From Rhynchospora pubera (Eukaryota > Streptophyta > Magnoliopsida > Poales > Cyperaceae): a DNA stretch of 64,000 nt. The stretch's first letter is position 1. Each line of letters starts with the position of its first letter. Positions 22,089 to 32,696 of the stretch are shown here, piece by piece. A program made the position numbers and the translations under genes. The notes beneath the pieces are model-generated. The model saw only the letters and a list, made by a program, of their open reading frames with translations. It was not told the origin of the DNA and did not search any database. The stretch lies in NCBI GenBank assembly GCA_028095005.1, contig CM051459.1:2843190-2907189 (forward strand), in the 5' to 3' direction.

Positions 22089-24401
22089 ATGGCTTCTAGT
22101 AGTTCTAAGCCACAAGTTCCATCTTCAGATATCCCAGAAAGATCTGCCAATTCGGAACGACAAATGGTTGTTCACCCCTCATCTGAGGGAAACCTGGAGG
22201 TCGACACTTCTTCACCTGTTCGGGATCCCGAAAAGGGGAAAGGTCGAGTGGCTCCCAGAAAGGAGGTTTTTCGTCGTACCTCTCGTCCTCTTGATGAAGT
22301 ATTCAAGAAGACGCCTACCTTTCAATCTCAACCCTGGAGTGAGAAGTCTTTGTATGCCTTCTCTTGTCAGATTGGTCTCACTGAGAAGGATGCCTTAGAA
22401 GCTGCCGCCCCAGAGGATCGACCTTACGATGAAGAAAAAGGGGCAGTTCTCTTCAAACCTTTATCGAGGTGTGGTTTCAAAGTCCCTCTTACACAATTCG
22501 TGATCAACATTCTCTCGCTTCTTGAGATCGCTCCTGGACAACTTCACCCCAACGCCTGGTGCATCATTAGATCCTTCGAGACTGTGGTGACTTTATTTTC
22601 TTTGGCTATGGGCTTTGAAGGAATGACAGCTTCCTTACGGATGTTCGGGCATTACTTTGGGTTTTCAAAAGCTGGGGATCTTTGTACCGTTCGGAACAAA
22701 GTGAACATGGTCTTGTTCGGGAAGGTCAAGAAACTCGACAATTGGGAAACTCACTTCTGTTATCTTCGTCAGCCTTATCTAGATGTATTCGGAATTACCA
22801 AGAAGTGGAATAAAGACACCGACAGTTTCAATGGCGTCTCCATTGATCCTCCCACTGTAGAGGAATACGCTTTTCTTCTCAAATTGGACTCAGTCATCAA
22901 AACCGAAGGTCCAATTCGCTTGGTGTTCAATGGGACTTCCTTAGAGGAAGAATCTCCGATACATCTCGGGGTTGAAACTGTTATTCCCCCAGCGGCCCCC
23001 CCGAAGGTCTTAAAAAGGGGGGTTGGTTCTACCACTGCTTCTGAGCGTCGCCAGAAGAAAGCGCGACGAGATACTGGGTCTGCTAAAGTGTCACATCCTG
23101 CGGTGTCCGAAGGAGGTATCTCGCTGAAAGGGACTGGAAATACAACTAGTGGAAAAGGTCCTTCTCACACCCGACCTTCCCTGGAGACATCTTCTCACCC
23201 TCAAGAAAGAGCAACTGTTGATGTTTCCGATGACGAGTTGTTCGTGGTCCCCCCTCGTTTGCCAAAACCTTGTTCATCCAAAGTCGTGATTCCCCCTGCT
23301 TCGGAGCCCCCTGCTTCGGAGCCTATTTCAGAATTTGTTCTCGAGGTCATTCCAGAACCTGTTCCCTCTCATCAGATTTCGGAGGGTTCAGCTCGTTCTT
23401 GTCCTCCAACTCCTGCCCGATCTCTTCCTTTGGAGGATGAAGACCTGATGCATTCTGCTTCTACTCCTCTTCAAATGCCTGCAAGTTCTCTGAGATCTCA
23501 CCTGGATGCAGCTGTTGTTACTTTGAACCCCGTATCTCCTTCATCTTCTCATTTAACACATTGCTTGGCAGAGCTTCGAGCGATCTTTTCTGCTCAAGAA
23601 GCTCGCATTGCTTCTTTGGAAGTAGAGTTGGCGAAGGAGAAGTCAAAGGTACAAAATTTACATGTTGAACACGACCAGCATTATAAGGACTGGCATTCTA
23701 TGACTCACAACTATGTTGACTCTAACAAATTCATTGTACTGTTCGCCCAGAATCTTCTGAAGGAAAATACCGAGCAGGCCAAGAAATTGGAGGATTTCGA
23801 GCGGCTGAGGCATTTACTACTTTTAAAATTGGATTCATCCTTGAGACAAAAAGACCAAGTCGTAGGTCTTCTGACTTCTACTCGGAAAGATTTGGCTGAA
23901 GAAACAAGTAGAAGGCAGAAGTCCGAGAACATCTCGGAAATACTCAAGGAAGAAGTGACAAAGCTATCAGTGGAGAATTCTCTTCTTGCTGGGGCGGCCG
24001 AGTTGTCTCAAGATGACAAGTATAAGATCTTTGAAGAACTTCTTCCTTCTTTCCTTCGTTCTCGTGCTTTCAAAAGGGCTGCTGGAATGCAGTCGGCTTC
24101 AATTCTCAGAAGTGTTTTACTTCGAGTGTGTCGCGGGCTCCAATGGTCCTATCCGATTACAGACGAAGAGTTTGGACTTCTTGCGGCTAATGAAATTCCA
24201 CATCTTCCTCCCGTTGCTGAGTGTAGCTGGCGCCGTTCTGATGATCGACTTTTAGGCCCTGATGGAAATGTGTTATCGGGTACCATTGATGTTTTGGGAG
24301 AGATGTTTGCTCCTCGATACCCGTGGCCTGAAGAACAAGTGCCTTGGCCTGCAGATGTTCCGAAGCCTGTAGATGACGAAGATAATTCGGGATCTGGATA
24401 G
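22089..24401 (+). CDS. Antisense ORF of the Tat-lineage element (putative gypsy-type transposon protein)
   Basis: 770 aa, read opposite to gag-pol. I chose the ATG at 22089 (MASSSSKPQ) because it follows a strong 3' splice site; the frame is open further upstream to 22032. Residues 1-80 are Ser/Pro/Arg-rich. From about residue 125 comes a domain with CGFKVPLTQF and HPNAWCIIRSFE, typical of the family named putative gypsy type transposon (PF04195-like). Residues 300-490 are Pro/Ser-rich and probably disordered. Residues about 490-650 form a long coiled coil rich in Glu, Lys and Leu. A conserved-looking tail follows. Such antisense ORFs are known in Tat-lineage elements, but their function is unknown to me. 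No catalytic motif is seen. The frame is intact over 2.3 kb, which suggests recent selection or youth. Confidence 0.8.
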   Translation: MASSSSKPQVPSSDIPERSANSERQMVVHPSSEGNLEVDTSSPVRDPEKGKGRVAPRKEVFRRTSRPLDEVFKKTPTFQSQPWSEKSLYAFSCQIGLTEKDALEAAAPEDRPYDEEKGAVLFKPLSRCGFKVPLTQFVINILSLLEIAPGQLHPNAWCIIRSFETVVTLFSLAMGFEGMTASLRMFGHYFGFSKAGDLCTVRNKVNMVLFGKVKKLDNWETHFCYLRQPYLDVFGITKKWNKDTDSFNGVSIDPPTVEEYAFLLKLDSVIKTEGPIRLVFNGTSLEEESPIHLGVETVIPPAAPPKVLKRGVGSTTASERRQKKARRDTGSAKVSHPAVSEGGISLKGTGNTTSGKGPSHTRPSLETSSHPQERATVDVSDDELFVVPPRLPKPCSSKVVIPPASEPPASEPISEFVLEVIPEPVPSHQISEGSARSCPPTPARSLPLEDEDLMHSASTPLQMPASSLRSHLDAAVVTLNPVSPSSSHLTHCLAELRAIFSAQEARIASLEVELAKEKSKVQNLHVEHDQHYKDWHSMTHNYVDSNKFIVLFAQNLLKENTEQAKKLEDFERLRHLLLLKLDSSLRQKDQVVGLLTSTRKDLAEETSRRQKSENISEILKEEVTKLSVENSLLAGAAELSQDDKYKIFEELLPSFLRSRAFKRAAGMQSASILRSVLLRVCRGLQWSYPITDEEFGLLAANEIPHLPPVAECSWRRSDDRLLGPDGNVLSGTIDVLGEMFAPRYPWPEEQVPWPADVPKPVDDEDNSGSG

Positions 24402-24639
24402 GCTAGTATTTTTTAGTATGTTTTTTAGGTATAGCTGGGGTTTAGCGTATTAAGGTTTTGGTGATGCGACTTTTTGATGTAATATGGTGCTTGTTTGAAA
24501 TGGAAATCGTGACTTCTTTTGCCTTAGTTGTCTATACTCTCTCCTCATCATTTTTTTTTTTTTTTTTTTTTTTGCGAGATGTTAACAACATCAACTGGGT
24601 ATACCTTTTGCAGCTTGGTTTAAAGATTTGTTCTCAAAA

Positions 24640-24945
24640 TTAACAAGTATACTAACTCCGAGATGTACTCTTAATTAAAAAAAAATACACGTTTCACAAA
24701 ACATTCTCCAGAGCCAAATAAAAATACGTTAACTCCGAGATATATTCTCAAGGAGACAAAAATCCATTAATTCCGAGATACATTCTCAAGGAAACAAAAA
24801 TACATTAATTCCGAGATACATTCTCGAGGAAACAAAAATACATTAATTGCGAGATATATTCTCAAGGAAACAAAAATACATTAATTCCGAGATTCATTCT
24901 CAAGGAAACAAAAATACATTAATTCCGAGATACATTCTCAAGGAA
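24640..24945. repeat. Tandem array B, six 38-bp units plus a diverged copy
   Basis: The motif CCGAGATACATTCTCAAGGA recurs every 38 bp, at about 24735, 24773, 24811, 24849, 24887 and 24925, separated by AACAAAAATACATTAATT. A diverged copy lies at about 24655. It follows the antisense ORF. Confidence 0.88.
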
Positions 24946-25564
24946 AATATTTTCTACTATTGCTAACTGCACCGAGGATAATTCTTCTTGACTTTCTTTC
25001 TGTATATATTCGCGGACAATCCTCAGAAAGAAGTGATTTGGGTCATCTAACACTAACAACCCCGGGCTAGTTAATAAATCTTCCCAGCCTTAGGAGAAAA
25101 TCTTCTAAAGCTAGGGAGACTTCCATCACCCGAAACAAACTCGATCCATTGAATTTGGAACGACTGAGATAACAAAGCCGCTCCTGAATTCACTAAATCC
25201 AGGTGTTTCGGGGATGTTCGGAACCAAAGATTGGTGTATATCTGATGCAAGTATTTTATTTTACATCAGCTATCCACCTAAATCTCCGATTCCTCTTCAG
25301 CTATCCTCCTAAATTTCCTTTTATTTTAGTGGGACATATTTTATTTTTCTTTTTCTTTCTCTTTGCCATTATTGATGTCAAGCTTGGTGAAAACGTTCCG
25401 GTGATCTCCTTTGGGGAAGACGATGGGTTCTATTTATAGCTTTTTATTAGCTAACTGCCAACCAACTGTATTAATTGTCAGCATTTATTGTCAGATTTGC
25501 CCAATTTTTGTCTTTATTTCCAAGTACAAAAAAGTACAGTTATTTGTCAGCTTTTCCCGACTTT

Positions 25565-26040
25565 ATTTTTTCATGCGCTTACTCCGAGAATTCTCTCGAG
25601 GAGGGTCACGACTTTATTTTTTATTTTTATGCGCTTACTCCGAGAATTCTCTCGAGGAGGGTCACGACTTTATTTTTTTTATACGCTTACTCCGAGAATT
25701 CTCTCGAGGAGGGTCACAACTATATTATTTTTTTTTTATACGCTTACTCCGAGAATTCTCTCGAGGAGGGTCACGACTTTATTTTTTCATGCGCTTACTC
25801 AGAGAATTCTCTCGAGGAGGGTCACGACTTTATTTTTTCATGCGCTTACTCCGAGAATTCTCTCGAGGAGGGTCACGACTTTATTTTTTCAATGCGCTTA
25901 CTCCGAGAATTCTCTCGAGGAGGGTCACGACTTTATTTTTTCAATGCGCTTACTCCGAGAATTCTCTCGAGGAGGGTCACGACTTTATTTTTTCAATGCG
26001 CTTACTCCGAGAATTCTCTCGAGAAGGGTCACGACTTTAT
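25565..26040. repeat. Tandem array C, nine ~51-58-bp units with a palindromic core
   Basis: Each unit contains CTTACTCCGAGAATTCTCTC then GAGGAGGGTCACGACTTTAT and a variable T run. The core GAGAATTCTC is a perfect palindrome. One unit (near 25800) has CAGAGAATTC instead of CCGAGAATTC. All three plus-strand frames are open across the array, so those open frames are not genes. It lies between the end of integrase and array B. Confidence 0.92.
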
Positions 26041-26361
26041 TTTTTTTATTTTTTATTTTTTATTTTTTTTTTACGCGAGACTCAAAGAGTAGAAAACAAA
26101 ACTGTCTTCATTTATAGACCAAAATTATATTAAGATACAAGGGCCTTAATACCCCAACTAAGAACAAAAAGACCCAACTACGATACTAGTCTGGTTGTTT
26201 TTAGCCATCACAACAAAAAATGAAAACCTGAAAACAATTCGGACATGAAGAGACCGGCTACGGTATTGGTCTGGTTCTTATCCATAACAACAAAAGCGAA
26301 ATCATAAAAAACACTCGGACACGAAGAGACCGGCTACGATATTGGTCGACTTCTATCCCTT

Positions 26362-28875
26362 CTAAATGTAAAACTTCCTGAGATAGGCAGCGTTCCAAGC
26401 ATTTGGAATGCGCTTGCCCCTCATATCCCTGAGATGGTAAGCCCTGCCTTCAATGGACTTAATGATCTCGAATGGGCCTTCCCATGCGGGATCAAGTTTC
26501 CCCACTTGTTTACCTGTGGCTTCGATCTTCCTGAGCACCCAATCACCTGGTTGGAAATGTTTGGGAGCGACTTTCCTATCAAAGCCCTTTCGCATTCTTC
26601 TCTGATACTCTTCCATCTTCACTCGAGCTTCTTCCCTCAACTCGTAAATGGTCTCCAAATCGTCTTCTCTTCGAGTTCCATTCTTCTCCCAAGTATATGA
26701 CTTCGTTCTCAAAGTAGGGTGTACTGCCTCCATAGGCGTGACAGCCTCCATTCCATAAACCATGGAAAAAGGTGAACGACCTGTGGAAGAGCGAGATGTG
26801 GTGCGGTAGGCCCATAAGATTTCATCGAGATACTCGGGCCAAGTATTCTTGCTGCCTTCGATTTTCCTCTTCAGCCCTTCCAATATAGTTCGGTTGGATA
26901 CCTCAGCTAAACCATTAGATTGGGGATGACAGACCGAAGAGGTGCATGATCGGATACCCAGTCCTTTGCAAAAATCCTGGAATGGGGCGCCAGTAAACTT
27001 TGTGCCATTGTCGGAGATGAAGGTATGTGGGATCCCGTATCTATACACGATCTGGTGTCTCGCGAAGTCCACTATCTTTTGCGATGTGATTGTTGCTAGA
27101 GGTTTGGCTTCAATCCATTTGGTGAAATATTCCACGGCCACCACTAGGAATTTAACATTTCCTTGTCCTTGAGGGAAAGGCCCCAACAAATCTAGCCCCC
27201 ACACATCAAACGGCCATGAACTGGAGATAGATTGCATCGGATGAGGTGGTTGTCTTGGTATGCGGGCGTGGAATTGACATTTTTCGCATCTGCGAACATA
27301 TGTCTCCACATCCTTCTTCAAGGAGGGCCAGTAAAACCCTGCTCTAACGATCCTCTTTCCTAGCGAAGTTATTCCTTGATGGCTACCACATATTCCTTCA
27401 TGCACTTCTGCAATAATTTCGTCCGCTTTTGCTCTTCCAACACATGTGAGCCAGGGTATTCCATATCCTTTTTTCAGCAATAGACCATCTCGGATAGTAA
27501 ATTCGAGAGCCCACCGCTTGACTTTTCGGGCGACCTTGTCCTCTTCTGGGAGTTTTCCTTCTTTGAGGAAATTCCATAACAAAGCATACCACTCCTTTCC
27601 TGCCTCAACAATATACACTTCGAAAGCGAGAACATCAATGCTGGGATGTGGCACTTCTAACATAACAATGGGCTTTTCCCGATCTAGATCGCTTTCTTTA
27701 GCAATTTTTGACAGAGCATCTGCTGTTTCATTTTGAGTTCGTGGTACGTACTCTACAGAAGCACTTTCAAAAGCAGCTAACATTGTTTTCACCTTCTCCA
27801 AGTATAGGGCTAGCCTTTCGTTTATTGTTGCATATTCTCCTTTAATTTGGTTTACCACTAACTGAGAATCCATGTAGAAACGCACACTTCTTGCTCCTAT
27901 TGCCTCCATAAGTCGCATACCTGCCAATAACGCCTCATACTCTGCGACATTGTTGGACACCTCGAAAGTCAAATGTATCGCATAATGAAATTTTTCGCCT
28001 TTCGGTCCTTTTATTTCAACGCCAACACCCGAACCCTTCTCAGAAGCTGCCCCATCCACGAATACTTCCCACACCTCTTCCTTGGGATTTTCAATTTGTC
28101 TGGCTGTGCACTCGACTATAAAGTCGGCAAAAATTTGTCCTTTGTATGCTGTCCTTGGTTCGAAACTCACATCATATTCGGACAACTCCACTGCCCATTT
28201 TAACATCCGCCCTGCTACATCAAGTTGTCCCAAAGCTTTTCGGAGTGGCATGTCGGTGAGTACTTTGATGGGGTGTGCCTGAAAATACGGTTTGAGTTTC
28301 CGGGATGCTATCATGACCGCGAATGCCACTTTCTCAACAGGAGGATATCTTATCTCAGCATCTCGCAGAATGCGAGACACGAAATAGACAGGTTTTTGTT
28401 GATTTTCTTCAATCCTAATGAGAGCTGCACTCACGGCCGTTTCGGAAGTTGCCACATAAAGATAGAGAGTTTCCCCTTTCGTAGGTCTACTGATGATCGG
28501 TGGTGTGGCCAAATATTCTTTTATCCTTTCAAAAGCATCTTGACATTCTGTTGTCCACTGGAACTTCTTGTTTTTCCTGATTGTTTGAAAAAATGGTTGA
28601 CACACTTCGGCTGACTTTGAAATGAATCTGTTTAGGGCAGCTATTCGCCCAGTTAATTCTTGCACTTCTTTGACTGTTTTTGGTGGTTCCATGTTCGCGA
28701 TCGCCTGACATTTGCTCGGATGGACTTCTATGCCTCTTTCGGATACGATAAACCCTAAAAACTTTCCACTTCCGAGACAGAAAAAACTCTTCTTTGGGTT
28801 TAATCGCATTCCGACTTCTTTCATCTTCGCGAACACTCTTTCCAAGTGTTGCACATGTTTTTCTCCCCCGAACAA
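26362..28875 (-). CDS. Pol, second part: end of RT, two RNase H domains, integrase
   Basis: The frame begins with a non-ATG codon and continues the RT of the preceding frame after a frameshift near 28870, so the start coordinate marks the open frame, not a start codon. In order: RT thumb with LNPKKSFF, a degenerate first RNase H (about residues 90-240), then a second RNase H with FVDGAASEKGSG (about residue 271) and EALLAGMR. The integrase has an H/H...CxxC zinc site (about residues 490-530) and the catalytic D, D, E in GLDLLGPF (about 560), ISDNGTKF (about 622) and GLAEVSNR (about 655). A GPF/Y-like module with WEGPFEI follows near the end. The double RNase H is a Tat-lineage mark. The protein would act in cDNA synthesis and integration of the element. 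Confidence 0.9.
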   Translation of the reverse strand: MFGGEKHVQHLERVFAKMKEVGMRLNPKKSFFCLGSGKFLGFIVSERGIEVHPSKCQAIANMEPPKTVKEVQELTGRIAALNRFISKSAEVCQPFFQTIRKNKKFQWTTECQDAFERIKEYLATPPIISRPTKGETLYLYVATSETAVSAALIRIEENQQKPVYFVSRILRDAEIRYPPVEKVAFAVMIASRKLKPYFQAHPIKVLTDMPLRKALGQLDVAGRMLKWAVELSEYDVSFEPRTAYKGQIFADFIVECTARQIENPKEEVWEVFVDGAASEKGSGVGVEIKGPKGEKFHYAIHLTFEVSNNVAEYEALLAGMRLMEAIGARSVRFYMDSQLVVNQIKGEYATINERLALYLEKVKTMLAAFESASVEYVPRTQNETADALSKIAKESDLDREKPIVMLEVPHPSIDVLAFEVYIVEAGKEWYALLWNFLKEGKLPEEDKVARKVKRWALEFTIRDGLLLKKGYGIPWLTCVGRAKADEIIAEVHEGICGSHQGITSLGKRIVRAGFYWPSLKKDVETYVRRCEKCQFHARIPRQPPHPMQSISSSWPFDVWGLDLLGPFPQGQGNVKFLVVAVEYFTKWIEAKPLATITSQKIVDFARHQIVYRYGIPHTFISDNGTKFTGAPFQDFCKGLGIRSCTSSVCHPQSNGLAEVSNRTILEGLKRKIEGSKNTWPEYLDEILWAYRTTSRSSTGRSPFSMVYGMEAVTPMEAVHPTLRTKSYTWEKNGTRREDDLETIYELREEARVKMEEYQRRMRKGFDRKVAPKHFQPGDWVLRKIEATGKQVGKLDPAWEGPFEIIKSIEGRAYHLRDMRGKRIPNAWNAAYLRKFYI

Positions 28876-31800
28876 CTTTTGATCACCATATCATCGACAT
28901 ATGCTTCCATAATCTTCCCAATTTCGTCTTGAAACAACTTGTTCACCATCCTTTGATATTCTGCTCCTGCATTCTTCAGACCAAAAGGCATGACCTTGTA
29001 ACAATAGATCCCTTTTTCTGTAAGGAAACTGGTTTTCTCTTCGTCTTCTGTACACATTTTAATCTGATGGTATCCCGCGTTGGCATCAACAATACTCAAG
29101 TGGGAAAAACCCGCTGTCGAGTCCACTAATGCATCAATGTTCGGCAATGGGAAAGGATCTTTCGGACAAGCTTTGTTGAGGTCGGTGAAATCAATACACA
29201 CTCTCCACTTGTTGTTAGGTTTCGGAACCACCACTGGGTTGGCTAACCAAGCAGGACATTTGACCTCGGGAATAAAACCAGCTGCGAGTAACCTTTGCAC
29301 CTCCTCCTCAATTATGGTTCTACGTTCGGGTCCGAACTTCCTTTTCTTTTGATGCACTGGTCTGGCATTTGGGAAGAGCTTGATTTTGTGTTCAGCGATC
29401 TCCCTCTTAATACCCGGCATCTGCCCTCCTTCAGCGACGAAAACATCTTGGTTTCTCTTGAGACATTCCTTCACTAATTCTCTGTCCTTATCCCCGAGCG
29501 CCGTCCCCAGTTTAGTAGTTATTCCCTCACTCAACTCTACTTCTTCCACATCTTCCCCTGGAGCACCCGAACTGGGCACGCGCACTTTCTTCTCAATATT
29601 TCCCCTCTCTATTTGTGTTACTTGATCTATCACTGCTGCCTGGTAACATTCTCTGGCTTTTTGTTGGTCGCCTTTTACCACACCCACTCCAAGTCTAGTG
29701 GGGAATTTGATCATGAGGTGTTTGGTCGAAGCGATTGCCCCAACATCATTCAGAGATTTCCTCCCCAAGATCACATTGTATGCAGATTGTGCATTAACCA
29801 CTATGAACTTTACTCTTGATATTACACTGTTGGGGGGTTCCCCGAACTCGACTTCCAAATCAATTGTCCCAAGTGGTATTACGGTGTCTCCTGCAAAGCC
29901 AACTAATGGTGTGTCCATCGGAGTCAGGGGGTATGAGGCCAAATTGAGTTGCCTTAACGCGTCGAAATATAGCACATCTGCTGAACTTCCCGTGTCCACT
30001 AAGATTCTTTTGACATGTCTGCCATGTATTCGGAGCATTAATACTATGGCGTCATCATGCGGGTAACGGACACCTACGCAATCTTCAGGCCCGAAAGAAA
30101 TTCGGGTATTAGTTAGGGACCCCTCTGCATGCAAGTGAAATACCTCATAACGCGAAGGTTGAGTTAATCTTCTCGGATCTGCATATGAAGCTCGTTGATG
30201 AGGTTTGTCGCCGCCAGATGCGTCCCCTCCTGCGATGAACATCACTACCGGAGATCCTTTGTTTTCTTCTCTAGGTTTATTCGGAACATTTTGTCGCTGA
30301 ATGGGAATATTGTTCGGGTTGTTCCGGTTATCGGCTCTTTTCCATTGGTTATTGTATGGTTTTCGTTGCCATTGGTTGTTGAAAGATTCTCTAGTTCGGT
30401 TATCCTTGGCGCCTTCTTTCTCAATGTATTTCTCCAACAAGTGTGTATGTCGGATTAATCTTTCTATTTCGTCTTTCAACTTCAAACAATCTCGAGTGCG
30501 ATGTCCCGAACTGCGATGGTACTCACAGTAAGCCGACTTGTCAAACTTCTCTGCTTCTACCAATGGTTCAGGTTGTTGCAACTCCTTGCTATCTTTGATG
30601 ACATTAAACAATCGCTCCCTGGGTTCTGTACATATGTGGTAAGTGGAGTATAGAGGTGCATATGCCTCTCCCGTCTTTCTGTAATTGTGAAGTTTGTATG
30701 TCGCTCCTTTGATCACCTTTGCATTCCTTCTTCGCCCAGAAGGAGATCCATTGCGGGGTTGAGGCAGAGGGGAACAACTTCTTCTCGTCGGCGTTGTGAT
30801 GCGTCTCTCCGTGACATCTTGCCAACCCATTCGTTCTGCATCTTCCTCTGTCTGTATCACTTGTTGTGCACATTCCCTGAATTCTCGAAAAGATCCACAA
30901 TCCTTTTTTATTAGCTCATATCTTAAATTTTTACTCCGAAGACCTTGTAACACTGCCGCCAGCACCAGTTTCTCATCAAAATCAGAAACCTTGTACGCCT
31001 CTTCAGAGAATCTCGCGAGATATGCTCGCGATGATTCATATGATTCTTGCTTTAGGGTCATGAGGCTTGTGCACTTGATGATTGGTGCTCTCAATCCTCC
31101 AAATCTTCCCAAAAACTTGTCGGTTAGATCATCAAAACTATGGATTGACCCTTGGGGTAGTCGCGAGTACCATTCCCATGCACTTTCTGTTAGCCTTGTC
31201 GGAAAAACTAGACACATCACCCTGTCAGATGCATGTGTGATGGCCATCATTGCTCGAAAGCTATTCACAAAAGCTTGAGCATCCTTAGCTTCTCCTCCCG
31301 GATATCTATCAAGATGGGGGTAATTTTTCATGTCAATTCGCGTCCCTTGGTATAACCTTCTCGCTAGGGCGCCGACAGGTGGTGACCCTGATCCTTCTGA
31401 TTCACGCGCGCTATCTGAACTATGTTCGCGGCGCTGCCTTGTTTTCGCGCGGCCCCTAGGAGATCTTTTCTCTTCACGGTCCCTTCTTTCATTATTCGGG
31501 TTTCTTCCCGACACTACCTCTCTGTCTTCACCCGTTTGTGGTGCCCTTGTTCTCTCCACTCGAGATACTAAGGGCTCTTGATTCACTTGTGGGGCAGGTA
31601 CAGGAACTGCAAGAGATGGACTTGGGTTTGTTGGGATGATGTTTTCGGGAGGCCTTGGAGTAGTTTGTGGCCTAGGATGTTCGGGTTGTTGAGGTGGTCG
31701 TGTCCATGAGTAAGGATTAGGGGTGTTCCACGAATTATGTACGCCCCATTGAGCTGGATGGCCCCATGGAAAATAGGTGGACGGAGCCTCTGGTCTAGGA

Positions 31801-32636
31801 AAACCATAAGTATTATGTTGGGGAGGATACCAGTCTGTCATGTGGGCTTGTGGTATTGTGTGGTGAACATATCCCGTGGGATGCCATTGGAACATATGTG
31901 GAGGCTGTCCGACATTGTACACTTGTGGTGTTCCTGCTCTCCATGCTACGCTTTGGCGAGGATCAGCGACATATCCGTAACCTTGAGGAGGTTGTGTTAC
32001 GTTTGGCATCTGTCGCGGATCCTGGATCTCCGGTCTTGGTGGATTGAACTGAACTGTTGTTGGAGTAACTGATGTGAAAGCTGCTTGCAATGTTTGCTCT
32101 ACAAGGTTTGTGAGATCTGCTTGAGAGAGAGAGCGTTGGTTCTCTAAATTGGTGGTGCTTCTCTGTTGTGCTGTAGATGTTTCGGGTTTTTCCAATCTTG
32201 GCTCTTCGCGAGGTTGTTGAATAGCTTGCAAGATCGGGTGCATTGTAACTGGTGTTGTTCTCTCTGATTCTTCGCGAGATTGTACAGCTTGTAAAATCGG
32301 GTGTATCACAACTGGCACTGCTTTTGTCGATCCCAGATCTAACGGTGTATCGTTGTCTGGCTGTTCGGGGTTGACTGGTCGCGTAGTTGAATCACCGACC
32401 ACTGTTTGTGTTCTTGAAGTTTCAGCGTTTTGCTTGTTTTGAAGCTCAGCGTTCTTCAGATCTGATTGTGGTGGATGAACTGCACCGCCTGGTGCCTGAG
32501 GTGTGGAGAGCTCGATCTGGGTTTGAGATTCAGATCTAGCTTCGTGAAAAACGCGGTGTTTCTCCTTGTTTAGTGTATCGGTAGCAAACTCCAGATCCAA
32601 CCGCCTGGGTTGAATCGCACTCCTATTCTCATCCAT
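28821..32636 (-). CDS. Gag-protease-RT (first part) of the Tat-lineage element
   Basis: 1271 aa from the ATG at 32636, about 60 bp inside the 5' LTR. Residues 1-420 are Pro/Gln/Arg-rich. A gag domain of the retrotransposon family follows (about 440-610, with WEWYSRLPQGSI and FLGRFGG). A zinc-knuckle-like CEYHRSSGHRTRDC is near 702-716. The protease motif VDTGSSADVL is near 880. RT then shows WRVCIDFTDLNKACPKDPFP, MPFGLKNAGAEYQ and the catalytic YVDDMV near 1247. About eight residues later the frame leaves the RT sequence, which continues one frame over in the next feature. This could be a mutation or a programmed shift. G/A runs at 28857-28866 mark the spot. Confidence 0.9.
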   Translation of the reverse strand: MDENRSAIQPRRLDLEFATDTLNKEKHRVFHEARSESQTQIELSTPQAPGGAVHPPQSDLKNAELQNKQNAETSRTQTVVGDSTTRPVNPEQPDNDTPLDLGSTKAVPVVIHPILQAVQSREESERTTPVTMHPILQAIQQPREEPRLEKPETSTAQQRSTTNLENQRSLSQADLTNLVEQTLQAAFTSVTPTTVQFNPPRPEIQDPRQMPNVTQPPQGYGYVADPRQSVAWRAGTPQVYNVGQPPHMFQWHPTGYVHHTIPQAHMTDWYPPQHNTYGFPRPEAPSTYFPWGHPAQWGVHNSWNTPNPYSWTRPPQQPEHPRPQTTPRPPENIIPTNPSPSLAVPVPAPQVNQEPLVSRVERTRAPQTGEDREVVSGRNPNNERRDREEKRSPRGRAKTRQRREHSSDSARESEGSGSPPVGALARRLYQGTRIDMKNYPHLDRYPGGEAKDAQAFVNSFRAMMAITHASDRVMCLVFPTRLTESAWEWYSRLPQGSIHSFDDLTDKFLGRFGGLRAPIIKCTSLMTLKQESYESSRAYLARFSEEAYKVSDFDEKLVLAAVLQGLRSKNLRYELIKKDCGSFREFRECAQQVIQTEEDAERMGWQDVTERRITTPTRRSCSPLPQPRNGSPSGRRRNAKVIKGATYKLHNYRKTGEAYAPLYSTYHICTEPRERLFNVIKDSKELQQPEPLVEAEKFDKSAYCEYHRSSGHRTRDCLKLKDEIERLIRHTHLLEKYIEKEGAKDNRTRESFNNQWQRKPYNNQWKRADNRNNPNNIPIQRQNVPNKPREENKGSPVVMFIAGGDASGGDKPHQRASYADPRRLTQPSRYEVFHLHAEGSLTNTRISFGPEDCVGVRYPHDDAIVLMLRIHGRHVKRILVDTGSSADVLYFDALRQLNLASYPLTPMDTPLVGFAGDTVIPLGTIDLEVEFGEPPNSVISRVKFIVVNAQSAYNVILGRKSLNDVGAIASTKHLMIKFPTRLGVGVVKGDQQKARECYQAAVIDQVTQIERGNIEKKVRVPSSGAPGEDVEEVELSEGITTKLGTALGDKDRELVKECLKRNQDVFVAEGGQMPGIKREIAEHKIKLFPNARPVHQKKRKFGPERRTIIEEEVQRLLAAGFIPEVKCPAWLANPVVVPKPNNKWRVCIDFTDLNKACPKDPFPLPNIDALVDSTAGFSHLSIVDANAGYHQIKMCTEDEEKTSFLTEKGIYCYKVMPFGLKNAGAEYQRMVNKLFQDEIGKIMEAYVDDMVIKSCSGEKNMCNTWKECSRR

Positions 32637-32696
32637 TTCTCAGGTTACCAAATGCAACTTTGAATTGCCAATGGTCGAATTCAGGTGGGCGCCAGT

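Noticed and set aside
20837..26040. CRISPR-like array
   Set aside because: The repeats are contiguous tandem units without unique spacers, inside a plant retrotransposon.
25411..26133. Three overlapping plus-strand open frames of 205-240 aa with repeated peptide units
   Set aside because: They are translations of tandem array C in all three frames. An open repeat with no stop is expected and there is no start context.
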